A stretch of DNA of 36,146 bases from a virus. The stretch spans positions 1 through 36,146 of the IMG/VR virus record IMGVR_UViG_3300031259_000409; one strand, given 5' to 3'. The translations under genes were made by a program, and so were the position numbers. A model generated the notes under the pieces. The model was not told where the DNA came from. It worked only from the letters and a program-made list of their open reading frames with translations, and did no database searches. Each line of letters begins with the position of its first letter. The stretch's first letter is position 1. This document shows positions 6,222 through 15,018 of the stretch, piece by piece.

Positions 6222-6849
6222 CGCTCTCCTTCTTGCCGCTCAACCGGATCAACTGAAACGCCATCGGCGCACCATTCGCCCCGGTGTTCTCTACCTTCTC
6301 CTTGAGCATGCCGAACCGCTTGTAGGCTGTGCCGAGTAGCGTAGCCTTCACCGCCGCCGGCGTCTCCTTGCTGTCCAGCAGCGCAACCGTGTGGGAGTCG
6401 AGCAAGTCCTCGGTGAGCCCGCGAGCTCGTGCTCTGATTTCCGCCTTGGCTTGCTCGATCTGCTCGAGCTTCGCATCGATGATTTCGCGCACGGACGGCT
6501 TGCGCCAGTAGCCACGGAGTATCTCGGCGTCAAGTCCAACCATCTCCGCCACCTTGGTCACCGTCTTCGTATGGTCGCGGGCCGGGAGGTCAAGCCAGCA
6601 CTCGATGGCGAGCTGAACCTTGGAGGGCAGGTGGATGACGTTCTTTACTTCCATGTTCGCTACAACCGTAGGGGTTCGCATGCCAGCAGCCGCCTCGGCC
6701 GCCTCGCCCCTGACTCTCTCCTCGGTCGCAGCGTCGTCCAGCCGCTTCTGCTCTTTGGCTGCCTGTCTCTCTGCCCGCGTCGTGCGGGGCTTTCCTGTGC
6801 TGGTGAATCCGCGCGGTGCTGCCTCTCCCGGTTTACGTCCATTCGGCAT
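6193..6849 (-). CDS. terS: Terminase small subunit (probable)
   Basis: 218 residues immediately upstream of terL, with its 3' end overlapping terL by 29 bases. After a basic, disordered N-terminus (about 1-60) come a helix-turn-helix-like segment (TVTKVAEMVGLDAEILRGYW, then RKPSVREIID, about 98-130) and a long helical region (KLEQIEQAKAEIRARARG). This layout of an N-terminal DNA-binding HTH plus an oligomerisation helix is typical of TerS, which recognises the packaging site and loads TerL. Identification rests on position and domain layout rather than a diagnostic motif. GGAGG 6 bases before ATG 6849 supports the start; the giant virion gene ends 18 bases upstream. Confidence 0.75.
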   Translation of the reverse strand: MPNGRKPGEAAPRGFTSTGKPRTTRAERQAAKEQKRLDDAATEERVRGEAAEAAAGMRTPTVVANMEVKNVIHLPSKVQLAIECWLDLPARDHTKTVTKVAEMVGLDAEILRGYWRKPSVREIIDAKLEQIEQAKAEIRARARGLTEDLLDSHTVALLDSKETPAAVKATLLGTAYKRFGMLKEKVENTGANGAPMAFQLIRLSGKKESDGADPDPSL

Positions 6850-6867
6850 TTCGGTCCTCCAGTCTTT

Positions 6868-9800
6868 CTATGCTACGGGCTTTCCTTTGAACTTCGGTTT
6901 AGGGTTTAGAGCGTCCTGGTAGGCCTTCTTGAGCTTCGCCCGTTCCTCGGGGTCGTTGGTGAAGCTGTCGATTTCCCCTTGCTTGCGCTCAATCTCGGGG
7001 CGAATCTCCTTCTTCTCTTCCGGCGTCGCCGCGATGTAGACGTTGATGGCCTGATCGACGTGTAGGGGATTCACCGCAGCCAGCAATGGCGACCGGCGCG
7101 CATAGAACCGAGCTTTGGTAAGGTCGTCCTCGGACAGTACACCAGCCGTCTTGTAGGCTTGCTCGACGCTCTTGTCTGTCTTCCCTGCGCGGATCAGGTC
7201 TTCGACAACGTGCATGGCTCGGGACCGCTCAGTTTGCTCTTTCGTCCTGGTCCCCGCCGGCCGGTTCGTCTGGCTGTACTCCCGCGCTTTGTTGAGTGCG
7301 TCGGAGTTCTGGATGAAGGCCGGAGCTTGATTGAAGCCGAAGAAACTCTCGGCAACTAGAGCCGGATTATGGATAGCGGTTTGGATCATGGACCATGCAT
7401 TGTCCTGTGCGCCTCTTTCTTCGAGGAGATGGGCTGCGCCTGTGGCCGAGAAGGGCAACTCCTGCTTTGCTGCCCACCCTGCGAACTCTTCGGCCTGCTT
7501 GGGCGCTGAGTCGTCCGTGTGCCGAATCTCGGTGCGGTAAAAGTCTTGGTTGTTGATCGCTTGCCCGATGACATTCCAGAGCGGCGCAATCTTGTTGATG
7601 GCCGTCTGTTCCGGGTGCTTGACGAAACTCACGATCTGGTCCGCGTATCCAGCGATGGAGTGCATGATGCCGTGTGAGTCCTCAATGTAGAGGTAGTCCA
7701 GTGGTTTTTTGGGAAGGTGCCCAGTGCACATAAATGTGCCCGACGCCCCAAGTATCGCCGTGCACAGGAACGAACTGAGAGCGAATGACATCTTGGGAGT
7801 GATCCTCGCCTCTTTCCCATGGCCGGTAGCGACAAGCCCAGCAGCCTTCGCGGTATCCACGATGGCGCCACCATAGATTCTCACGTCGCCATTGGTGTAT
7901 CCAACAGCTCTGAACGTCAACTGCAGCGCGTCTTTCAGCCCGCGAGGCCAGAAGCGATTCTCGTAAACGATCTGTCCAAACCTGTCGTCCACGGCGTCCC
8001 ATGCCTCCTGCATGCGCTCGCGGAGCTTTTCGGGCGTCCAGTTCTTTTTCTGCGCCTCTTCTAAAAGGTTGTGAGCCATCAGGTAGAAGGCTCCAATCTT
8101 CATCTTCGGCACCCAGAATCCAAGGACGGGCCATACGCCCGCCTGGAGTAAAGCGCTTGGCAGGGACTTCGCCTTGTCCCAATTGGTGCCGCTGTTCCAC
8201 GCATTGATTGCCTTCCGAATCGGACTCAGCTCCAGAGTCGATGGGGCGAGCCTTCCTCCAGATCGCGCAATCCAATCGGCCTCCTTCTCCATCTCCGGAT
8301 AGGTGCCGGGCTTCATGTACTCGCGGGTGGCCTTCCATCCGTTCTTGATGGTCCGGACCAGAGACGGCAGGAGAGCGATTCCGGCCAGAGCATTGCCGGC
8401 GGCCTTGACGGGCTTGCCTTGGAAGAGTTGCTCGACACCCAGAGCAACATCAGAAGCCGCCGCGTTGACGGTCGTAACCGTCGCGTGGAAGGCGGAGATG
8501 CCCAACTGGAGGGCGTTGAGGTTGTTGTTAGCCCAGCGCAGCGCGTCGAAGATGGCAGACCGGCCCGCGAGTCCCTTGGAGACGAAGTTGTTGAATACCT
8601 TGGCTGCATCAGCCGGTGCCCAGTAGTGGCCGGTGATGACCAGAGCTTTGCCGCTGGCATCCTCTAAGTCTTCGATGGCAATGCTGGGGATGGGACGCTT
8701 GCCGCCCATGTAAGTCTTGTCGTAAGTCGCGTCCTCAACCTTCTGGTCGTCGATTGTCGTGGCCCGGCGCCATACTGTGCCGATCTTGTCGTCGAGCTTC
8801 GTCCATCCTTCAGGGGCATCCGCCCCAGCCCTTACAAACTTCGCCGTGCCTGAATCCTTCATCACCTTCAACACCTGGTGCGCCATGATGAATTGGTCCA
8901 TCTCGTAAATCTTCATCAGCGCGCCGCTGACAGGGTTCCATGTTGCCGGGGTGAGCCCGATGTCGATGCCATCGCGCGTGGTGGGTATCTTCCGCTGCTT
9001 CCTGAAAGATGCCTTGCCTTCGAGTGGGCGCTTGCCGACGCCCATGAACTTCTTAATCTTCTTGCGGGCCAGGCTTGGGCGCTCCCACCAGTGGGCGAAG
9101 TAGTTATCGATCCAGTCATTGATTGGACCAAAACCCATGGCGTCGATGTAGTCCTTGCGCTCCTGATACGCCTTCTCAAGTATCCCGGCCAACTGCTGAT
9201 CCTTCACACTGAGGTCGGCCACTGTCTTGCCGCCAACATGCTCCACAGCATCGGCAAAGGCTAGAAAGTCAGCCCTGGGGCGCTTGTCCCATGCGTTCGA
9301 CTCCTGCTCCAGCGCAGCCAGCGCGCGGGCCATACGGCGGTCCATCTGGCCACGCTCCTCGCGCATGATAGCTTGCTGAGTCTTTCCGGGTGTGGGACCA
9401 TCGCCAGCCCATTGGTAGATGCCGCCAGCCATGCCGGGGAATAGCTGGCTGACTGTGGCAGGATTGAGGAAGCCGAATGCGGAGAGGGTGCCGGAGTCGG
9501 GGAGGTTGGGTTTTACTTTTGGGCTGTCGCCAGTTCCCGGCCTTGGGCTGCTATTTCCTTCGGGGCTGGGTGATAGAAGTCCACTCCTGGTTTCTTGGGG
9601 TCCATTGGGTTTGCTCGAATCGATCCGTCCGCTAGACCGTCCTGCATCGTCTTCGCTAGATCGTCCCATGCCTGCTGTTCCTGCTTGCTTCGCATTTGAA
9701 ACCGCCTCTTCTCCAAGCTTTTCAGTGTTTTCTAAGTCCTCAAGTTGCGCCTGCCTTAGTTGTTCCTCTGCGTTGGCTAGATTCTCCTTCGCCGCGTCGA

Positions 9801-12800
9801 GAGTCTCTTGCAGGAACTGTCGGTCCTCGGAGCGAGCTCGCCGCAAGTCCTGTTCGGTCTCTTCAATCTGACCTTTGAAGTGAGCCACAAGCCTTTGAGC
9901 GGTTTCGATCTCCTCCTGCTTAGGTGCGCGTGGGATGCTGCGCTTACTCGTACCAGGCGCGGTCTCGGTCGGCTTGGCGAACGCCTTTGGCGCAGACTTC
10001 AGCAGTTTGTCTATTGCTGCCGGAGAGTTCTTGACAAGGAACTTTCCGTCGCCGGGAACTTCGATGCGAATGAAGTCGTCCGGGAATGCCTCGGGGCGAT
10101 GCTTCGCGCTTCCCGTCCCATTGTAAGTATCGTTCTTCTTGAGGAAATCCCAGTTCTCTTGCGTGTCCCGGTTCGATGCGGGATGGGCAGCCAGCCACGC
10201 CTGCTTCACCGGCTCCAGCGCCTTGATGAAATACTGTGACTGGTATTTCCATTTGTCCGCGTGAGGGCTGGGGAGAGAGTTATCATCAGGCTTTGTGAGC
10301 GGGATGCCCGATACCCTGACAGCGTGCTCCGCGTCGGCAATGCGACCGCGCAGGACAGATGCCTGAGAGCCAAGTTGCTGGCGACGGTTGCCGGGGACAT
10401 CGCGCCCATTCAACTGAGATTCGATCTTGCTCAGTTCTTTCTTCCATCCCTCCAGTTCAGATGGCGGAGCGGTGTCGGGAGCGACGGCATCGCCCTCGGC
10501 CTTTGGAGCTTCTTTGGTTTTCGGAAGCAGATCGGGGTAATCCTTCAGAACCTCATCAGGGACCTTCAATCCCATCCGCAAGGCTGTCTTGACTGAATCC
10601 TCGTGGTAACTCTCATAGTCGCTGTTCGGTGCGTAGCGAGTGCCTGAGTCCTGCGATTGCCCAAGGGCCGCACGGTGGGCACGCTGGAAGGCTACCCACT
10701 CCTTCTGCGTTACCTCGTAGGGCGCTCCACCGTCCTTTTCAAACTTGTCGAGCGGCGTCTCGATCTTAGCCGGTCTCGTCTCACTTACGGCTGCTTTCGT
10801 TCCGCCGCCGGCCAGCACTGAGGCGGCATAGTCGTGCTCCGTTTTGGAGATGATGTACTCGTTGCCGTCTTTATCGGTGATCCGGTGAGACGGAACCTTG
10901 ATACCGGCCTTTTGCTGGGCCAGCATCTCCCGATACTTGATCGTCTTCGGGTGCATCTCGTTTCCGGTGGGAACCCCGGCCTTGCGCATCGCGCCAATCT
11001 CGCGGTCTAACTTCCGCTCTGCGGCGTCGTCCTGCACCTGCTTAATCGCCGTGGCACCTCCGCCAGCCATGCGCTCATTGATGATCTCGCGGCGCGTGAG
11101 AACCTGCCCGGACTCGCGGCGAACCTGGGTGTCGAGGAACTTGTCCGCCTTGGCTTGGACTGCGCGCTTGAACGCCTCGCCCGGTCCCGCCTTCGGCTTC
11201 ACTCCCATCGGGCTCGTCCCGGCCATCGGCGCTACCTGGGGCGTCGGAGGCTTGTAGAAAGAGGGCTTAGGTTTGCCCTTGAGTTGAACCTCCGTCTTCG
11301 AGCCATCCTTATTCGAGATAGACACAGAACTGACGGTGAACTTCTTCCCTTCCATCCCACCCATGCCGACGTACTTCTTGGCTGCATCTGGCTTCACATA
11401 GCCCAGGGTCGCATGAGGCTTGTAGTCAGGAAACGTGCGATCGATGAACTTGCCGTGCTGGTCCAACTCCTTCTCCAGCCGCCGCAGGTCCGCTGACTCA
11501 ATCGCCACCACGATAGGCGCGGCTCCGTCCGAGTGCTCACTTGGCGGGAAGGATGTCACCTTGCCGAGCGTGGCCTCAAAGGGTGCTTGCTTCTCAAGGA
11601 ACGCGCGCAGGCCGGTCGTATCGTCGCTGTCGATACCGTAGCGGATGGTGATGTGCGAGTCCTCTTCGAGTCCGCTACCGTCCGTGGTGTTGGTGGACGG
11701 CATGAGGTCGGCAGGATCGATCTTGGCGCGAAGTCTAGCCAGCGCCTTGCCTGCGTCCGAGTCCGGCGGGATGTCGGCCTGCGTATTGCCAAACTTGTAC
11801 TTTGTGGGTTCGTTTTTGTCAGAAACTTGTGCGCTTGTTTCTGACGGCTTAGGCCTCGATTCGAGGGCTGCAAGCTCCTTTTCCAGTCTCTCAATCTCAT
11901 CCTCGGCCATGTCGAGTTCGCGGTACTTGTACTCCTGATCGATGTCGGCCTCGTCGTTTTCGAGGATCATCAGCCGATTGCGAGCCTCTTGGAGTTTCCG
12001 CTTTACTTCTTCTTTGCCTTTGTCTTCCCCACCGCCTTGCTGACCCAGTGGCTTTTCTTCGCCGGCGGCATCGACATCTGGCTTTGGCTGGCCGGAGGCT
12101 GCTGCTGGTTTTCCGCTGGCGGCATTGGCCCCATCGGCTTCTTCTTGCGGAACATTCCCGCCACCTTTTGCTTCATCATCGGCTGCTGGTTTGCTGCTGC
12201 TCCCAGGTTTTGCATTGCCATTGGTATCTTCCTTTCCGTAGAAGAGCGTGTCGTCGAAATCAACGTAGAGTGACTTGCCGGGAGCCACATACGGAATATC
12301 CATCCGCTCGTTCTCGTCCGGCGTGACATTCACATCGTTGTCGAGGATGGCGCCGAAGTCCGGCCCTTTGATATTGGTCACTGGCAGGCTTCCCAGTCCG
12401 GCGGAGGCGAGGGCCTCATGCACAGCCGGGTTGTCAGCCTCGGCGGAGAAGATGACCACCTTCTGCCCTTTGGCGACGAGTTCCTTGATCTGGGCCACAC
12501 GCTTGGGGATTGGTGCTCCTACCGGATGGGACTCGCCGGGAGCTGGCTGGCCTTGCTGGACGGGTTCGGGCTGCTGGCCTGATTCGCCGGTTCCTGTGCC
12601 ACCTTGGGCCACTTCATGTTTTCCCCCTTGATTTGAGGGGCTTTGGGACTGGGATAAAACCTTGGCCTTCTCTGCCGCGTAGGCCGTTCCCCATGCCTCA
12701 GTGTCAGCCGGATTCACTCCACGAGCCAAGAGGTCGGCCTTGATCTTCTTGTATTCCTCGGGAGTCACTTCCCTCTTGGCAGGCGTCGCCTGTTCCGGCC

Positions 12801-15018
12801 TGAGCCTTTCCAGTGGAACCGCTGGCCATGCTCTCCCGTCGTCCGTCTTGACTCCCGCTTTCCGGTTCTTGGGATCAACGTGCGTCACAGTGCCCGACTT
12901 GGGGTTTCCCGGTACGCTGCCAGACATCTGAACCCTGTCGCCCTTCTTCGGGGTGTATGGCCCCTGCTGCGCCGCCTCATGCACCTTCTGGATCTTCGCT
13001 TCGAGTGCCTTGGCCTCCTCTTCCTTCCCAGCCGCGCGCAACTCCTGCGCCTTCCGGTAGTCGTCATGGGTCTGGTCGGTTGCCTTCGCCATTTCCGGCG
13101 TCTGCACCAGAACCTCGGCCCGCTTGACCGGCTCTCCCGGCTGGGCGATGTTGACGATTGCCTGAACCTGCTGGACGCCGTTCTTCCCTGGCTCTCCGTC
13201 CACGCTTCCGGTAACGCTCTCGACGGGAAACCGCTGGTGGAGGTTTTCGAGTACCTGGTCGGCTGCCTGCTGGTTCGGCGCAACCACTTTGGCCGCGGCG
13301 ATGTCCCCTATCTGGTTTGGGTCTACGCCCTGACGGTCGGCTTTGTCCGTGATGCGGTCGCTGTCTTTCGAGTCGCGTACCGCTTCAACCTTGGCGCCGG
13401 GGACTCCCTGGGTCGCTTCGGCTAAGGCGTCGCCAACTTTAGGAGCCTGGCGCTCGGCGCTGGCTCTCAGGGCTTCCACGTCGTTGCTGGCGTGCAGGAC
13501 GGGCTTGGGGGCGTCCGGGGCGTTCGGCTGGGCCTGCGGAGGCTTGGAGGTGGGGCGGGGTGGGACGGCAGCGATCGCGGCGCTGGCGAGCGCCTTTATG
13601 TTTGGCTTGGCTGCTGTGGCGTCGCCAGATGGAGAGACTGCGGCGGGCGTCTCCGGCGGCGCTCCCAGCGGCTTGCCGCTCAAGGCGTCTGTGGCCGCCT
13701 GTAGATGGGGCGGGAGTGGAGTTGCAGGCTTCCGCCCTTCTCCGGTTCCAACCTTGCGCTCAGTGGCAAGTTGGTCGAGCAGTCCGGCGTACTCTTGCCC
13801 TGCGGCCTGCGCTTGGTGTGCTCCCTCCTCGTCTCCCTTTTCGATGGCCTCTTTACCGCGTATGCCAATCTCGTCAAGGATGCTGCGCACGGTGGGCTCT
13901 ACTTGCGCCGGCTCTTTCCCGAATCGACCTTCTCCGACGAGCTTATCGAGCAGGCTTCCTTCGACCGTAACCGTTTGAGCTTGCGGCGCCGGAGCAACTG
14001 CGGGAGGTTCGGGTGCGGGCCGAGGTCCGGCATGGATGTTCGTGCCGCCTTCGCTCTCTGGACCTTTGAGTGTGGCGAGGATTTCCGCCTGGGTCGGAAC
14101 CGGCTTCCTCTGCGCCGCATCGCGCCATGCCTGGTCCTGTGGGCTGGCTGCCGGTGCCTGGGGCTCGGCGCGCACATCTGCGGGAGCTTGGAGGTTGTCA
14201 GGTCCGGGGGGGAGCTTGGCGAGAGGAGCCGGGGCGGGAGTCTCCAGTGGAGTGCGTACCGGGCCTTGGGCGGCGCGCTGCTGCGCTTGAGCGTTCTCCC
14301 ATGCCTGCTCTTGCGGATTGAGCTTTGGTGCGTCTGGAGCTACAGCAGCAGGTTCAGGCGCGGGGGGAGGAGTTCCACCACTGCCGCCGCTACCTCCAAA
14401 CTTGGCATTGTAGGCGTTCTTGAACCCTTCCCAACCTCCAAGAATGGCGGGCGCGGCCTGAGCGGATGCCGCCAATGTCGAGCCAACCACTTCCCGCCCG
14501 TATGCGTCGCGCTCCTCCGGCGTTGCGTTGGACCCTGGTGCACGATCGGACTCCTGACGAATCACTGGGCCGACAATTGGAACGGCTTGGATGGCATGGG
14601 CTATCGCGCCGTAGGGGTCGCCTTGCCTTCCGGCCTGTATCGCCTGAGTGGCCTCTCCGACTGAGTCTTTTGCCGTCGCTTGTGCTCCGCGCAGAACCCC
14701 GGTGGGGTCGACCAAGGTTTCAACGGCATTGCGAACAGGATGCTGCATGAACTGCTGGGCGCGCTGTTCTACTTCCGATAAACTGGTTGGCAGTCCAAAG
14801 CCATGAGCGATGGCACCAAGGGTGCTGTCGTACTGGGTCGGGGTCTGCTGGACTGGAGCGGGTGATTGAGTTGGCTGCGCTGGCGCGGCAGCCTGCTGAG
14901 GCTTCACTGGCGCTGCAATCGAGGCGTAGGGATCATCGGGCGTGGCTACCGCGCTGTTGGATGCTGGAGCCTTGGCGATTGCCGCATAGGGGTCTTGCTG
15001 CTGCTCTTGATCTGCCAT
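6868..15018 (-). CDS. Giant multidomain virion protein, probably ejected (2716 residues)
   Basis: By position it corresponds to the last and largest internal virion protein of T7-like ejection cassettes, though far longer. Residues 1-800 are Ala/Pro/Gln-rich linkers with short repeats (DPYAAIA, DPYASIA). A HAD-like region (~840-930) has VAKGQKVVIFSAEAD, then PVTNIKGPDFGAILDN, then SLYVDFDDTLF. A 2H-phosphoesterase-like module (~1095-1240) has the two H-x-T motifs SHITIRYGI and PHATLGYV. A charged helical region follows. The C-terminal ~870 residues (from ~1840) are predicted helical, with DNYFAHWWERP and hydrophobic stretches near LSSFLCTAILGASG. Large polyvalent phage proteins combine enzymatic modules in this way and may be delivered into the cell with the DNA; delivery here is inference. 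The ATG directly follows the TAA of the upstream gene with no clear SD, suggesting coupling. Confidence 0.88.
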   Translation of the reverse strand: MADQEQQQDPYAAIAKAPASNSAVATPDDPYASIAAPVKPQQAAAPAQPTQSPAPVQQTPTQYDSTLGAIAHGFGLPTSLSEVEQRAQQFMQHPVRNAVETLVDPTGVLRGAQATAKDSVGEATQAIQAGRQGDPYGAIAHAIQAVPIVGPVIRQESDRAPGSNATPEERDAYGREVVGSTLAASAQAAPAILGGWEGFKNAYNAKFGGSGGSGGTPPPAPEPAAVAPDAPKLNPQEQAWENAQAQQRAAQGPVRTPLETPAPAPLAKLPPGPDNLQAPADVRAEPQAPAASPQDQAWRDAAQRKPVPTQAEILATLKGPESEGGTNIHAGPRPAPEPPAVAPAPQAQTVTVEGSLLDKLVGEGRFGKEPAQVEPTVRSILDEIGIRGKEAIEKGDEEGAHQAQAAGQEYAGLLDQLATERKVGTGEGRKPATPLPPHLQAATDALSGKPLGAPPETPAAVSPSGDATAAKPNIKALASAAIAAVPPRPTSKPPQAQPNAPDAPKPVLHASNDVEALRASAERQAPKVGDALAEATQGVPGAKVEAVRDSKDSDRITDKADRQGVDPNQIGDIAAAKVVAPNQQAADQVLENLHQRFPVESVTGSVDGEPGKNGVQQVQAIVNIAQPGEPVKRAEVLVQTPEMAKATDQTHDDYRKAQELRAAGKEEEAKALEAKIQKVHEAAQQGPYTPKKGDRVQMSGSVPGNPKSGTVTHVDPKNRKAGVKTDDGRAWPAVPLERLRPEQATPAKREVTPEEYKKIKADLLARGVNPADTEAWGTAYAAEKAKVLSQSQSPSNQGGKHEVAQGGTGTGESGQQPEPVQQGQPAPGESHPVGAPIPKRVAQIKELVAKGQKVVIFSAEADNPAVHEALASAGLGSLPVTNIKGPDFGAILDNDVNVTPDENERMDIPYVAPGKSLYVDFDDTLFYGKEDTNGNAKPGSSSKPAADDEAKGGGNVPQEEADGANAASGKPAAASGQPKPDVDAAGEEKPLGQQGGGEDKGKEEVKRKLQEARNRLMILENDEADIDQEYKYRELDMAEDEIERLEKELAALESRPKPSETSAQVSDKNEPTKYKFGNTQADIPPDSDAGKALARLRAKIDPADLMPSTNTTDGSGLEEDSHITIRYGIDSDDTTGLRAFLEKQAPFEATLGKVTSFPPSEHSDGAAPIVVAIESADLRRLEKELDQHGKFIDRTFPDYKPHATLGYVKPDAAKKYVGMGGMEGKKFTVSSVSISNKDGSKTEVQLKGKPKPSFYKPPTPQVAPMAGTSPMGVKPKAGPGEAFKRAVQAKADKFLDTQVRRESGQVLTRREIINERMAGGGATAIKQVQDDAAERKLDREIGAMRKAGVPTGNEMHPKTIKYREMLAQQKAGIKVPSHRITDKDGNEYIISKTEHDYAASVLAGGGTKAAVSETRPAKIETPLDKFEKDGGAPYEVTQKEWVAFQRAHRAALGQSQDSGTRYAPNSDYESYHEDSVKTALRMGLKVPDEVLKDYPDLLPKTKEAPKAEGDAVAPDTAPPSELEGWKKELSKIESQLNGRDVPGNRRQQLGSQASVLRGRIADAEHAVRVSGIPLTKPDDNSLPSPHADKWKYQSQYFIKALEPVKQAWLAAHPASNRDTQENWDFLKKNDTYNGTGSAKHRPEAFPDDFIRIEVPGDGKFLVKNSPAAIDKLLKSAPKAFAKPTETAPGTSKRSIPRAPKQEEIETAQRLVAHFKGQIEETEQDLRRARSEDRQFLQETLDAAKENLANAEEQLRQAQLEDLENTEKLGEEAVSNAKQAGTAGMGRSSEDDAGRSSGRIDSSKPNGPQETRSGLLSPSPEGNSSPRPGTGDSPKVKPNLPDSGTLSAFGFLNPATVSQLFPGMAGGIYQWAGDGPTPGKTQQAIMREERGQMDRRMARALAALEQESNAWDKRPRADFLAFADAVEHVGGKTVADLSVKDQQLAGILEKAYQERKDYIDAMGFGPINDWIDNYFAHWWERPSLARKKIKKFMGVGKRPLEGKASFRKQRKIPTTRDGIDIGLTPATWNPVSGALMKIYEMDQFIMAHQVLKVMKDSGTAKFVRAGADAPEGWTKLDDKIGTVWRRATTIDDQKVEDATYDKTYMGGKRPIPSIAIEDLEDASGKALVITGHYWAPADAAKVFNNFVSKGLAGRSAIFDALRWANNNLNALQLGISAFHATVTTVNAAASDVALGVEQLFQGKPVKAAGNALAGIALLPSLVRTIKNGWKATREYMKPGTYPEMEKEADWIARSGGRLAPSTLELSPIRKAINAWNSGTNWDKAKSLPSALLQAGVWPVLGFWVPKMKIGAFYLMAHNLLEEAQKKNWTPEKLRERMQEAWDAVDDRFGQIVYENRFWPRGLKDALQLTFRAVGYTNGDVRIYGGAIVDTAKAAGLVATGHGKEARITPKMSFALSSFLCTAILGASGTFMCTGHLPKKPLDYLYIEDSHGIMHSIAGYADQIVSFVKHPEQTAINKIAPLWNVIGQAINNQDFYRTEIRHTDDSAPKQAEEFAGWAAKQELPFSATGAAHLLEERGAQDNAWSMIQTAIHNPALVAESFFGFNQAPAFIQNSDALNKAREYSQTNRPAGTRTKEQTERSRAMHVVEDLIRAGKTDKSVEQAYKTAGVLSEDDLTKARFYARRSPLLAAVNPLHVDQAINVYIAATPEEKKEIRPEIERKQGEIDSFTNDPEERAKLKKAYQDALNPKPKFKGKPVA

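Noticed and set aside
13705-14664. 319-codon plus-strand open frame opposite the giant virion gene
   Set aside because: Cys/Arg/Leu/Gly-rich translation without family features; antisense shadow of an Ala/Pro-rich coding region.
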